Notes under the pieces: generated by a model
Seen by the model: only the letters and a program-made list of their open reading frames with translations
What the model was told of the DNA's origin: nothing
Databases searched by the model: none
Position numbers and translations under genes: made by a program
Shown: positions 22,213 through 29,953 of the stretch, piece after piece
Numbering within the stretch: position 1 is the first letter of the stretch
Layout: every line of letters starts with the position of its first letter
Virus record (IMG/VR): IMGVR_UViG_3300011114_000867
Location: 1-39,621 of that record
DNA: 39,621 nt
Reading direction: 5' to 3' (one strand)
DNA from: a virus

Positions 22213-22455
22213 ATGCGTAAAGCCGAAGAACGAAAGATTATAGAGACATATGTAATGGTGTATTGTGATATTTGCGCTAAACCAATCGGTGAGGAGGCGA
22301 GCATGATTGCACAGCGAAATAGTGTACCAGAACTATCCATTTTGAACGTGAATAGAAATGAATGGAGAATGACCGGGAATAAGCACTTTCATGCTTCTTG
22401 TCTCGATCAGGTTTGTACTCTCAAGGAAGATGAGATACAGCCACGGATTGTATGA
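22213..22455 (+). CDS. 80-aa zinc-binding protein
   Basis: It begins MRKAEERKIIETYVMVYCDI and contains CDICAKPIGEEA and, later, HFHASCLDQVC. The Cys/His spacing suggests a treble-clef zinc finger. It starts AATATG and overlaps the glycosyltransferase by four bases. Confidence 0.6.
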   Translation: MRKAEERKIIETYVMVYCDICAKPIGEEASMIAQRNSVPELSILNVNRNEWRMTGNKHFHASCLDQVCTLKEDEIQPRIV

Positions 22456-23414
22456 GAATCTTTTTCTGCCACGACTGGTATCCGGACGTGATGCAAGAAC
22501 TGACTCAGAAAGATGGGATCGCTAAGGCGGTTCATCTTTTGTCTAAGAGGCATGAAGTCTTTTTTGCTACTTGTACGAATGAAAAGCAGTTCACCCTTCC
22601 TCATGAATATTTCCCCATTCATTTCATTACTCCAGGGGAGGCAATGGCTGCGGCAGTCCTAGACTTCAATCCCGATGTTATTCTCCATTGGGCTGACTGC
22701 ACACGAGAGCACGGCAAGAGCTTAGCCAAGCTCGGCATACCGATGGCATTGTGTTTCGCTGGTGGAGCGACGGACGCTGAGAACTGGTATAAATTTCAAC
22801 ATATCTTCGTCGAGAATGAGGAATATCGGTTGAAGTTTGAAAAGCAGGGCGTCGATTGTTCCATTGCCTTCGGAACCAACACGGAGCTGTTTACTCCCGT
22901 CGATAATGCAGTGCGCAGCATCGATGCGTACTTCCCCGCCACGTTCTGTGATTGGAAACGGCAGGACTTGTTCTATAAGGCCACCAGAGGGCTTAAAACG
23001 CTCTGTGCTGGATTTATGTATCCTGTAAGCGAAAGATACTGCTGGGAAGAACCGATGAAAGCTGGCGTGGTTGTAGTGCCGCATATCTCCGCTGAGGCAA
23101 ATCGTATGCTCATGGCGCAATCCAAGTGTGTGCTCGTTACCTCCAAGAATGTGGGCGGATCGCAACGCACTGTTCTTGAGGCGTTGGCGATGAATACCCC
23201 GGTGATTGTTATGTCAGATAATTTCAAATGCTGCGAATACCTTAGAGACGTTGGCTGTGAGGATTGGATTGTTGATCCCGAACCGGAAAAGATACGGGAG
23301 CTCGTTCTTTCCATTACTCCAAGAGACACACGCTCGAAGATCATTGGGAAATGGGACGCCGAAACATACGCTAACAACATTGAAAGTGGTATAATGAAGA
23401 TAATCAATCAATAA
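22452..23414 (+). CDS. GT-B glycosyltransferase (GT4-like)
   Basis: A 320-residue protein beginning MRIFFCHDWYPDVMQ. The N-terminal half has the Rossmann pattern HDWYPD...DGIAKAVHLLSKRHEVFFAT, and the C-terminal half has NVGGSQRTVLEALAMNTPVI, with a Glu in the GSQRTVLEA loop equivalent to the GT4 nucleotide-sugar site. It transfers a sugar from an activated donor. It lies just upstream of a structural protein and a methyltransferase, which suggests virion glycosylation. Confidence 0.75.
   Translation: MRIFFCHDWYPDVMQELTQKDGIAKAVHLLSKRHEVFFATCTNEKQFTLPHEYFPIHFITPGEAMAAAVLDFNPDVILHWADCTREHGKSLAKLGIPMALCFAGGATDAENWYKFQHIFVENEEYRLKFEKQGVDCSIAFGTNTELFTPVDNAVRSIDAYFPATFCDWKRQDLFYKATRGLKTLCAGFMYPVSERYCWEEPMKAGVVVVPHISAEANRMLMAQSKCVLVTSKNVGGSQRTVLEALAMNTPVIVMSDNFKCCEYLRDVGCEDWIVDPEPEKIRELVLSITPRDTRSKIIGKWDAETYANNIESGIMKIINQ
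23386..23395 (+). promoter_or_regulatory. Extended -10 promoter GTGGTATAAT
   Basis: GTG-G-TATAAT lies near the end of the glycosyltransferase gene, 29 bases before the ATG of the first structural gene of this module. It is the closest match to the consensus form in the window. Confidence 0.6.
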
Positions 23415-23424
23415 ACAATACGAT

Positions 23425-24111
23425 ATGGGAAAGTTTGATAGCGTTTTCACAGATACACGGATCGTATGCCCTAGTGCATCGAGAACAGCGTCGCAGGTTT
23501 TTCCTCAATTCAACGATAACTCGAAGGGGTGCTTCGCTGTGCTTGATGTTTCCTCTGTAACAAATGGAGTAAACGAGGTGCAGACCCTTTCAGTAGACGC
23601 AACCGGCGGAACGTATACTCTTACGTTTGGCCCAAATACTACAAGCGCTCTTGCATTCAACGCTGATGCAGCAACGGTAGAATCTGCACTCCGCGGCCTG
23701 CCATCTATTGGTGGCACAAACGTAGCAGTCGTACCATCGGGACCGGATAAGACTATCACCTTCCAGGGCACTCTTGCCGGGCAAGACGTTGCTCAAATCA
23801 CTACTAACTCCGCTTCGCTTACAGGAAACAGTCAAACTGCTTCTGTAGTAACAACAACCCCGGGGGTAGCTGGTTCCTCTATCACTCTTTCAATCGGAGG
23901 ATATGATGATGCTGCTGGAAAAAGCTATAACATTCTTGCAGGCTCGAAGATTTCTACGACGGGCATTCGTGTGTATCGTGTGTATCCTGGATTGACTGCT
24001 ATAGCAAACGCAACAGTTTCTGATTGTTTACCTCAAAAGATCCAAGTTATCGTTACAGCAGATAACGCGGCTCCGACAACATACTCGGTAGGTTTGCACA
24101 TGATGGCCTAA
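23425..24111 (+). CDS. Capsid decoration-type structural protein with inserted beta domain
   Basis: A 228-residue protein. Residues 1-45 and 150-228 (SITLSIGGYDDAAGKSYNIL, GIRVYRVYPGLTA, ATVSDCLPQKIQVIV, APTTYSVGLHMMA) follow the pattern of a phage structural protein. Residues about 50-150 are a separate domain (EVQTLSVDATGGTYTLTF, TVESALRGLPSIGGTNVAVV, TITFQGTLAGQDV) of a type repeated in many phage and bacterial surface proteins. The gene begins CGATATG after its own promoter. A decoration or spike-base role is inferred. Confidence 0.6.
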   Translation: MGKFDSVFTDTRIVCPSASRTASQVFPQFNDNSKGCFAVLDVSSVTNGVNEVQTLSVDATGGTYTLTFGPNTTSALAFNADAATVESALRGLPSIGGTNVAVVPSGPDKTITFQGTLAGQDVAQITTNSASLTGNSQTASVVTTTPGVAGSSITLSIGGYDDAAGKSYNILAGSKISTTGIRVYRVYPGLTAIANATVSDCLPQKIQVIVTADNAAPTTYSVGLHMMA

Positions 24112-24114
24112 CCT

Positions 24115-24723
24115 ATGATGGATCAAGAACTCGAAGAGAAGATTAAATCAGAAGTTCCTCAAGATGATTCGGCATCTATCGAAGAGAAGATGATTCTCCA
24201 CAATGCCATTCTTGAACTGAAGCCTAAGGTAGTGCTAGAGACAGGAACGCATAAGGGATTAGCTACGCTCTACATGCTCGAAGCTATCCGACAGAACGGC
24301 GAAGGTCACATGTGGACGGCAGATCCCTTTGAATGGGGTGCAGTTGGAAACTTCCGAAAGTTCCCAGAGCTTGAGAAGCTCGTGACTTACGAACAAGTGC
24401 CAGGGGTAAACACGAGCGCAGAAGGAATCGACTTCATGTTTGTTGATGGATACCACGAGAAGGTTGAAGTACTGGCAGAGATTGATGCTCTATTCCCTAA
24501 GTTGAACCCAGGTGCGCACGTCTACTTCCATGACACCAACGGATCAAACATCTCTTGCGACGTGCCTGGAGCTTTAGAAGAAAGAGGACTGAAGGTCGAG
24601 TATCTCAAGACTCTTAATGGAATGGCGCACTATGTCCATCAAGCTGTCAGTGATAAGCCCGTCAATAAGACCAAGCGGACTCGAAGCAACGTTCAAGACA
24701 CTCCAGGCGCAGACGCTTCCTAG
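24115..24723 (+). CDS. Class I SAM-dependent methyltransferase (Methyltransf_24-like)
   Basis: A 202-residue protein. Motif I is KVVLETGTHKGLATLYML, and a later GIDFMFVDGYHEKVEVLAEI matches the acidic motif IV of the Methyltransf_24 class. These enzymes act on small molecules or sugars, for example O-methylation of glycans. It sits between a structural protein and a GT2 glycosyltransferase, so methylation of a virion glycan is plausible. Its last 30 residues are unusually basic and are encoded over the start of the next gene. Confidence 0.75.
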   Translation: MMDQELEEKIKSEVPQDDSASIEEKMILHNAILELKPKVVLETGTHKGLATLYMLEAIRQNGEGHMWTADPFEWGAVGNFRKFPELEKLVTYEQVPGVNTSAEGIDFMFVDGYHEKVEVLAEIDALFPKLNPGAHVYFHDTNGSNISCDVPGALEERGLKVEYLKTLNGMAHYVHQAVSDKPVNKTKRTRSNVQDTPGADAS

Positions 24724-25294
24724 AGATCAGTGGGAATGGCTACCACGCCTATCACTACCCGGTGAGAAGCCAGACCTATGCTACCAGGTGAACCAAGCAC
24801 TAAAGGAAGCGAAGGGCGAGCTTATTGTTTTTCTCCAAGATCACATCGAGATAGAACCAGATGCCTTAGATAAATGCTGGAAGAAATATCAGGAACACCC
24901 AGATACATGTTATACTATGCCTGTAGGCAAGAGACATGGAGATATTATCAATTGGGATTGGAGGAGTTTCCGAAGAGAAGGGAATATTCGTTTTGAAGAA
25001 TGGGAGATCGACTTCGGCATGTGCCCAGCGAAGATAATCAAAGAAGTTGGATTCGATGAACGCTATGACAGCGGCTTTGGCTTCGAGAATGTAGACACGG
25101 CATACATCATGGAGAAGCAGGGATGGAAGTTCGCTGTTGATCCAGAGAACACGTCAGTCGCATTCGATCACGATGCGAGTGAGCCACACCCCTACAAGAA
25201 GAACTCAAACTCTAGCCTATGGCTTAGAAGGAAAGGAGTGATCGATTTAATGTATGATGACCAAACTGATGTGCATGTGGCTGAAGAGCTATGA
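24632..25294 (+). CDS. GT-A glycosyltransferase (GT2 family)
   Basis: A 220-residue protein beginning MSIKLSVISPSIRPSGLEAT, the typical GT2 N-terminal strand and helix, then ELIVFLQDHIEIEPDALDK (QDH in the DxD position) and GFGFENVDTAYIMEKQG (the ED-like catalytic region). The start at TATG 24632 overlaps the methyltransferase by 92 bases but is needed for the first beta strand. It probably transfers a sugar within the virion-decoration set. Confidence 0.75.
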   Translation: MSIKLSVISPSIRPSGLEATFKTLQAQTLPRDQWEWLPRLSLPGEKPDLCYQVNQALKEAKGELIVFLQDHIEIEPDALDKCWKKYQEHPDTCYTMPVGKRHGDIINWDWRSFRREGNIRFEEWEIDFGMCPAKIIKEVGFDERYDSGFGFENVDTAYIMEKQGWKFAVDPENTSVAFDHDASEPHPYKKNSNSSLWLRRKGVIDLMYDDQTDVHVAEEL

Positions 25295-25412
25295 AGAGCA
25301 CAAGGTCGCATATGACCGAGTAGTATTCCCACTCGTGTGGCTACTCAGCATCTACACAGCGTTCTTCATCTACGCATACATCATTCAATGGATTACTGAG
25401 ACATTTACCTAA
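25254..25412 (+). CDS. 52-aa membrane protein
   Basis: It begins MMTKLMCMWLKSYEEHK and then has one long hydrophobic helix (VVFPLVWLLSIYTAFFIYAY). It overlaps the GT2 gene by 41 bases in another frame and begins GTATG. The position between a GT2 and packaging genes suggests a membrane anchor for a glycosylation step, but this is inference. Confidence 0.5.
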   Translation: MMTKLMCMWLKSYEEHKVAYDRVVFPLVWLLSIYTAFFIYAYIIQWITETFT

Positions 25413-25415
25413 GAT

Positions 25416-25601
25416 ATGAAAAGAATCGAAAATCTCTTCAGAGAATCCTTCGGCGTTACACGGGTAGGTGTTGAGTATCCAGAATGGGACGGTAAGGAAG
25501 ACGAAACATTCTTCAGCCTTCCAGTACGACGGATTGAATCAGCCTACCAAGTCTGGAACGGGGAAGAATGGCTGCCATTAAAGGCAACAGAGACTAAATA
25601 A
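25416..25601 (+). CDS. 61-aa hypothetical protein before terminase
   Basis: It begins MKRIENLFRESFGVTRVGVE at GATATG and ends three bases before the small terminase gene. Trp- and Glu-rich (YPEWDGKEDETFF, YQVWNGEEWLPL). No known family; position fits a small packaging or virion accessory. Confidence 0.6.
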   Translation: MKRIENLFRESFGVTRVGVEYPEWDGKEDETFFSLPVRRIESAYQVWNGEEWLPLKATETK

Positions 25602-25604
25602 GAT

Positions 25605-26072
25605 ATGGCAGAGACAAACCCAAACGGAGCGAACCAACATACACCAGACCCCAGACAAGAAAAGTGCTGGGAATTTTATGTTGAAAGCGTACGAAAGGGA
25701 GTGCCAAATGCAATGCAATCCGCGATTGCTGCAGGGTACGAAGAGACAAGCGCAAAGGATATTACGGCTACAGGATGGTTTCTGGAGCGACTCGATAAGC
25801 TTAGACTCAAAGGAATGCGCTCCAAAGCAGAGAGGAACTTAGAGAGAATGTTGGATACAGATTGGGAGATAACGGGAGAGGCAAAGGCAGACATCATGAG
25901 GATAGTTGCTGATGTATCCAAGACGGTTGCGAAGAGCTTAGGTAAAGAGGATTGGTCAGAAAGGACAGAGGTAACACAGGCAGATGGTAAAGCATTTCCT
26001 ACACCAATATTAGGCATTCTCTATGGCAATAACAAAGAGGGACAGTCTAGGGAAGATAGCCAAGGGGAGTAA
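25605..26072 (+). CDS. Terminase small subunit-like protein
   Basis: A 155-residue protein. It has AMQSAIAAGYEETSAKDITAT, the helix-turn-helix of TerS proteins, then a helical region, and SERTEVTQADGKAFPTPIL, a C-terminal tag shared by many TerS proteins. TerS recognises the packaging site and feeds DNA to TerL. Its last 50 bases are overlapped by a nuclease gene, and the final residues (GNNKEGQSREDSQGE) probably differ from the ancestral tail. Confidence 0.75.
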   Translation: MAETNPNGANQHTPDPRQEKCWEFYVESVRKGVPNAMQSAIAAGYEETSAKDITATGWFLERLDKLRLKGMRSKAERNLERMLDTDWEITGEAKADIMRIVADVSKTVAKSLGKEDWSERTEVTQADGKAFPTPILGILYGNNKEGQSREDSQGE

Positions 26073-26508
26073 CACGAAGCATGGTCTAAGCGATGCGCCA
26101 ATTTACGACGCATGGGTAGCAATGAAGGCACGCTGTTTCAATAAGCAAAATCCTGTTTATCCTTACTACGGAGGAAGAGGAATCATGGTAAGTGAAGACT
26201 GGCTAACCTTCGATAACTTTTTGAAGGACATGGGGGAGAAGCCAAATAGGAAAGCAACACTGGATAGGATTGATAACGACGGCAACTACTGTAAAGAAAA
26301 CTGTCGGTGGATTTCCATTCAAGAACAGCAAAAGAACAAAAGAGGCAATAATGAGTTCGTCGGTATACGTTTTGAAGGAGATAGAAATAGATGGCGAGCC
26401 GATATAATGAATAACGGCAAACGCTTCTTTCTAGGACGTTTTAAGGAAAAGGCGGATGCGGAAGCCGTTAGAGTACGGGCAGAGAAATCTTTCGGTTATG
26501 CTATATAA
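26023..26508 (+). CDS. HNH-type endonuclease with AP2-like C-terminus, between terminase genes
   Basis: A 161-residue protein. It contains YDAWVAMKARCFNKQ, YYGGRGIMVSEDWLTF, KATLDRIDNDGNYCKENCRW and EQQKNKRG, the same nuclease family as 15087-15635, then FVGIRFEGDRNRWRADI and FFLGRFKEKADAEAVRVRA, an AP2-like DNA-binding three-strand unit. It overlaps TerS by 50 bases and TerL by 11. Position and family indicate a free-standing homing endonuclease between the two terminase genes. Confidence 0.8.
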   Translation: MAITKRDSLGKIAKGSNTKHGLSDAPIYDAWVAMKARCFNKQNPVYPYYGGRGIMVSEDWLTFDNFLKDMGEKPNRKATLDRIDNDGNYCKENCRWISIQEQQKNKRGNNEFVGIRFEGDRNRWRADIMNNGKRFFLGRFKEKADAEAVRVRAEKSFGYAI

Positions 26509-27667
26509 AGAAACGACCGCACTCAAGAAGATAGCGGCGATGAAAAGGCGCCTAAAGATTATCCAGGGCGGCTCTTCGGCGGGTAAGACGATTGCCCTAT
26601 TGCTTTTGCTTATCAACAGGGCACAAAGCGAGCGCAACAAGACTATCTCAATCGTGAGCGAGACAATGCCTCACCTTCGCCGTGGGGCTATTAGGGACTT
26701 CCTTGCAATAATGGAGGGGCACGGATACTACAAGGAGGATAGATGGAACAGAACCGAGCTCATTTATTTATTTGAGACAGGAAGCAAGATAGAGTTTTTC
26801 AGCGCAGACTCGTCAGACAAGGTTCGTGGTCCTCGTCGTGATGTTCTCTTTCTGAATGAGGGAAATAACATCCCGTATGAGACATATACTCAGCTTGCGA
26901 TTCGTACGAACGAGGACGTGTATATCGACTACAACCCTGTGTCAGAGTTCTGGGTGCATACAGAGATTATACCGAAGCTGGAACACGATTTTATCATTGT
27001 AACTTACAAGGATAACGAGGCGCTCCCGGATACAATTATCAAGGAAATAGAGTCGCGAAGAGAGAATAAAGGATTCTGGCAGGTATATGGGCTCGGCCAA
27101 CTCGGCGAGGTAGAAGGCAAGATTTATAAGGACTGGCAGATCATTGATGAGATACCACATGAGGCACGCCTAGAACGCCGTGGCCTCGACTTTGGGTATA
27201 CGAATGATCCAAGCGCACTCGTGGATATTTACTACTACAACGGCGGCTATATCCTCGATGAGCAGATGTATCGCAAAGGGATGACGAACAAACAGATTGC
27301 TGATGTGATTCTCAATCAACAGCAGCAGTGCTTGGTTATTGCGGATAGCGCAGAGCCAAAGAGCATTGACGAGATTCGGTCATATGGTGTGAGCATTCAG
27401 CCAGCAAAGAAAGGCGGTGGGAGCGTTGCTCATGGTATTCAGTTTGTACAAGGGAAACGTATCAGCGTAACGAAGCGTAGTGCCGAAGTAATCCGAGAGT
27501 ATCGGAATTATTTATGGAAGGTGGATAAGAATGGTATAGTACTCAATGAACCAGATCATTTGTTCTCGCATTCAATGGATGCTATCCGCTATGGATTCAA
27601 TGATTTCTACGATGTAGATAATGATAACGAACAAAACTTTAATCTCTATGGACAAAGCTACACTTAG
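26498..27667 (+). CDS. terL: Terminase large subunit
   Basis: A 389-residue packaging motor. Walker A is GGSSAGKT (24-31) and Walker B DVLFLNEGN (115-121). The nuclease domain has DFGYTNDPSAL (Asp231), IADSAEPKSI (Asp283) and HSMDAIRYG (Asp361), the three acidic residues of the RNase-H-like terminase nuclease. It is shorter than many TerL but complete in both domains. TATG at 26498 is preferred; a longer in-frame extension would lie inside the nuclease gene. Confidence 0.9.
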   Translation: MLYKETTALKKIAAMKRRLKIIQGGSSAGKTIALLLLLINRAQSERNKTISIVSETMPHLRRGAIRDFLAIMEGHGYYKEDRWNRTELIYLFETGSKIEFFSADSSDKVRGPRRDVLFLNEGNNIPYETYTQLAIRTNEDVYIDYNPVSEFWVHTEIIPKLEHDFIIVTYKDNEALPDTIIKEIESRRENKGFWQVYGLGQLGEVEGKIYKDWQIIDEIPHEARLERRGLDFGYTNDPSALVDIYYYNGGYILDEQMYRKGMTNKQIADVILNQQQQCLVIADSAEPKSIDEIRSYGVSIQPAKKGGGSVAHGIQFVQGKRISVTKRSAEVIREYRNYLWKVDKNGIVLNEPDHLFSHSMDAIRYGFNDFYDVDNDNEQNFNLYGQSYT

Positions 27668-29522
27668 TAAGTCAGAGGCAGATGCGATTACACTCGTCAG
27701 CACAGAGTTCCAACAGTGGCGCAATGCTACAGCATTCGTTACATCAAAGATCGCATTCAACGTGCGTGTACTCCTTGAGACACTTCGTAAGAACTACTAC
27801 GGAATCTTCGATGAACCAAACGATCCATCCACCGGACAGAAGAAGATTTGGATTCCATTAACCGAATCTGTCGTTGACTCGATCGTGAAGAACATTGACC
27901 TTGATTCTAAAGACATTAACATTCGTGCTAAGCGTCCAGGAGCAGTAGGACTCGCATCATTCGTACGCTCATTGGTCAAAGATGAACTCGAAGAGATTGG
28001 CTTCGGTGAGATGCTCGATGAAATGGAGCGTTTCCTTTGTGTTGACGGAACTGTGGTGTGGAAGACATACATCGTAAACAACGGCAAAGAGAAGGAGATT
28101 AAGGTGAAGCGTGTTGACCTGCTGAACTTCTTCCTCGATCCTACTGCACCAAACGTACAGGACACTACTGTGATTGAGCGTGCTGTAATGACTGTGGAAG
28201 AGATCAAGAGCATGGATGGATGGGAGAACACGGACAACATCATGGGTGCCAATGTATCTCGCAACGATTCACAGCTTGCCGGGTCATCAACTCTCCAGGT
28301 TGCTGGTGATTTGGTGGAAGTGTTTGAACGATGGGGACTCATGGCTAAGAGCATGATCACTGGGAACGCTGATGATAAAGAGCTCATTCATGGACATATC
28401 GTTGTATCTGGTACGAATGGGACACCTAGCCGCGTTCATCTTATCGAAGAGAACACTGAAGAAGATGGTGAAGGCAACGTCATCAAGCCTTACGAAGAGT
28501 GCTGGTACATGAAGGGATTGAACCGTTGGCATGGTCGTGGACCTGCTGAGAAGATCATGATGCTCCAGATATACATGAACACCATCATGAATATCCGCAT
28601 CACTCGCTCAAAGGTTGCACAGCTTGGTATCTTCAAGATCCGAAAGAACAGCGGCATTACTCCACAGATGCTATCGAAGCTCGCTGCTAACGGTGTTATC
28701 TCAGTGAATGATCCAAGCGACATTGAGCAGATGGTGATGAGCGAGGCATCGCAAGCTAGTTACCAAGATGAGCAGAACATCAGCTCATGGGCAGCAAAGG
28801 TTACTTCAGCATTTGAATCTATCACTGGTGAAGGATTGCCAAGTTCTACCCCTGCAACGAACGCAGTTATTGAGAACCGAATGGCACAGAGCCAGTTCGT
28901 TATGGTGCGTAAGGGCGTCGGTATGTTCTTGCAGCGCTGGTTGACTCGTCACTACCTTCCAAAGCTCGCTAAGACAATCACAAAGGGTGATATCACACGA
29001 ATGACTGGTGAACTGGATGAGATCAAGAACTTCGATAACACAATGGCTAATGGCCTTGTGAAAGCGAAGGTTGATGAAATGGTGGCTGCCGGTCAGATTC
29101 CAACCGTCGATCAGATTAAGAACGAGAAGGAACGGGTAAAGGCTCGTCTCGCTGCCAATGGCCCGGAGAGATACATTGAGATCATGGGATCACCAGACAT
29201 GACCGAGTACGACGTAGCAATTGATATCACTAACGAAGAGATAGACAAGGGTGTGTTGGTACAGAATCTCATGCAGGCCATGACCATCGCCGGAACAATT
29301 CCAGACAGCGGTGTGGACATTTCTGCGGTGCTTAGCCAAGTATTTGATATAATGGGCTTAGATCCATCGAACTTGAAGAAGAAAGACGCAACGATGCCCC
29401 AGCAACCAGCACCACAACAGGCTGGACAAATGCCACCACAACAACCACAAGGCCAGCCGGGTCAGACACCAATGGAAGGCAACACACTCCAAAAGATTAC
29501 GACTAGCGCGAATACCCTATGA
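27648..29522 (+). CDS. Portal protein
   Basis: A 624-residue protein directly after TerL. Its sequence (IWIPLTESVVDSIVKNIDLD, RVDLLNFFLDPTAPNVQDTT, GRGPAEKIMMLQIYMNTIM, a long amphipathic region and a Gln/Pro-rich C-terminal tail) is that of podovirus-type portals. The last about 40 residues (PQQPAPQQAGQMPPQQ) are a disordered tail. The start at CTCTATG overlaps TerL by 20 bases. It forms the dodecameric ring through which DNA passes. Confidence 0.85.
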   Translation: MDKATLSKSEADAITLVSTEFQQWRNATAFVTSKIAFNVRVLLETLRKNYYGIFDEPNDPSTGQKKIWIPLTESVVDSIVKNIDLDSKDINIRAKRPGAVGLASFVRSLVKDELEEIGFGEMLDEMERFLCVDGTVVWKTYIVNNGKEKEIKVKRVDLLNFFLDPTAPNVQDTTVIERAVMTVEEIKSMDGWENTDNIMGANVSRNDSQLAGSSTLQVAGDLVEVFERWGLMAKSMITGNADDKELIHGHIVVSGTNGTPSRVHLIEENTEEDGEGNVIKPYEECWYMKGLNRWHGRGPAEKIMMLQIYMNTIMNIRITRSKVAQLGIFKIRKNSGITPQMLSKLAANGVISVNDPSDIEQMVMSEASQASYQDEQNISSWAAKVTSAFESITGEGLPSSTPATNAVIENRMAQSQFVMVRKGVGMFLQRWLTRHYLPKLAKTITKGDITRMTGELDEIKNFDNTMANGLVKAKVDEMVAAGQIPTVDQIKNEKERVKARLAANGPERYIEIMGSPDMTEYDVAIDITNEEIDKGVLVQNLMQAMTIAGTIPDSGVDISAVLSQVFDIMGLDPSNLKKKDATMPQQPAPQQAGQMPPQQPQGQPGQTPMEGNTLQKITTSANTL

Positions 29523-29701
29523 GCCTCATAGACCGCCTAAAGGAAGCTCAGCCTTCATTGATCCGACGACTAAAATATGAAATTGGACAAAGAGACGGGA
29601 GTAATCCTCAACAAGGGAATGAAGCTTCGGGAGTTCACCAAGTCGGAAGCGTGGGGGGATATCAAGGGCCAACTAACAGAGAAGCTAGTAGCCCTCGCTG
29701 A
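29519..29701 (+). CDS. 60-aa overlapping ORF after portal, uncertain
   Basis: It begins ATGAGCC in a four-base overlap with the portal stop and has T at -1. The first 20 residues (MSLIDRLKEAQPSLIRRLKY) look like a real amphipathic helix. The rest, GQRDGSNPQQGNEASGV, overlaps the next gene by 125 bases and looks like frame-shadow. It could be a short gene or a partly spurious ORF. Confidence 0.35.
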   Translation: MSLIDRLKEAQPSLIRRLKYEIGQRDGSNPQQGNEASGVHQVGSVGGYQGPTNREASSPR

Positions 29702-29882
29702 TATCACTACACTCTCTGAGGCAGACCCGATGGTCATGCTTCAAGAGATCAAGGTGAGAAAGCTTGCTATCAACCTCGTCATGGGATGGGTGCGAGAGAT
29801 AGAAGGACAGGTAAGCCAGCACGAGGCTAACGAAACAGCCTTCCAAGCAATCAAAGAAGAATCAGTTATCATACAGTTCTAG
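29577..29882 (+). CDS. 101-aa helical protein between portal and scaffold
   Basis: It begins MKLDKETGVILNKGMKLREF at AAATATG. It is mostly helical, with DPMVMLQEIKVRKLAINLVMG and REIEGQVSQHEANETAF. Small helical proteins often occupy this place in podoviral gene order. No family assigned. Confidence 0.65.
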   Translation: MKLDKETGVILNKGMKLREFTKSEAWGDIKGQLTEKLVALADITTLSEADPMVMLQEIKVRKLAINLVMGWVREIEGQVSQHEANETAFQAIKEESVIIQF

Positions 29883-29886
29883 GTAT

Positions 29887-29940
29887 CCGTGAAGCGTGGC
29901 TTATACCACGCCACACGGGACACTTAGTCCCCACACTAAG
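29887..29940 (+). other. Two tandem hairpins before scaffold gene
   Basis: CCGTG-GCGTGG/CCACGC-CACGG (29887-29918) is a strong 11-bp stem with a small internal loop, followed by CTTAGT-CCCCAC-ACTAAG (29923-29940). There is no T-tract. They lie where expression of scaffold and capsid would need to rise, so RNA processing or stability is likely. Confidence 0.7.
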
Positions 29941-29953
29941 ACAGACAAATCAT

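Noticed and set aside
27797-28387. 196-codon minus-strand ORF inside the portal gene
   Set aside because: Low-complexity Ser-rich translation antisense to a well-supported portal; frame shadow.
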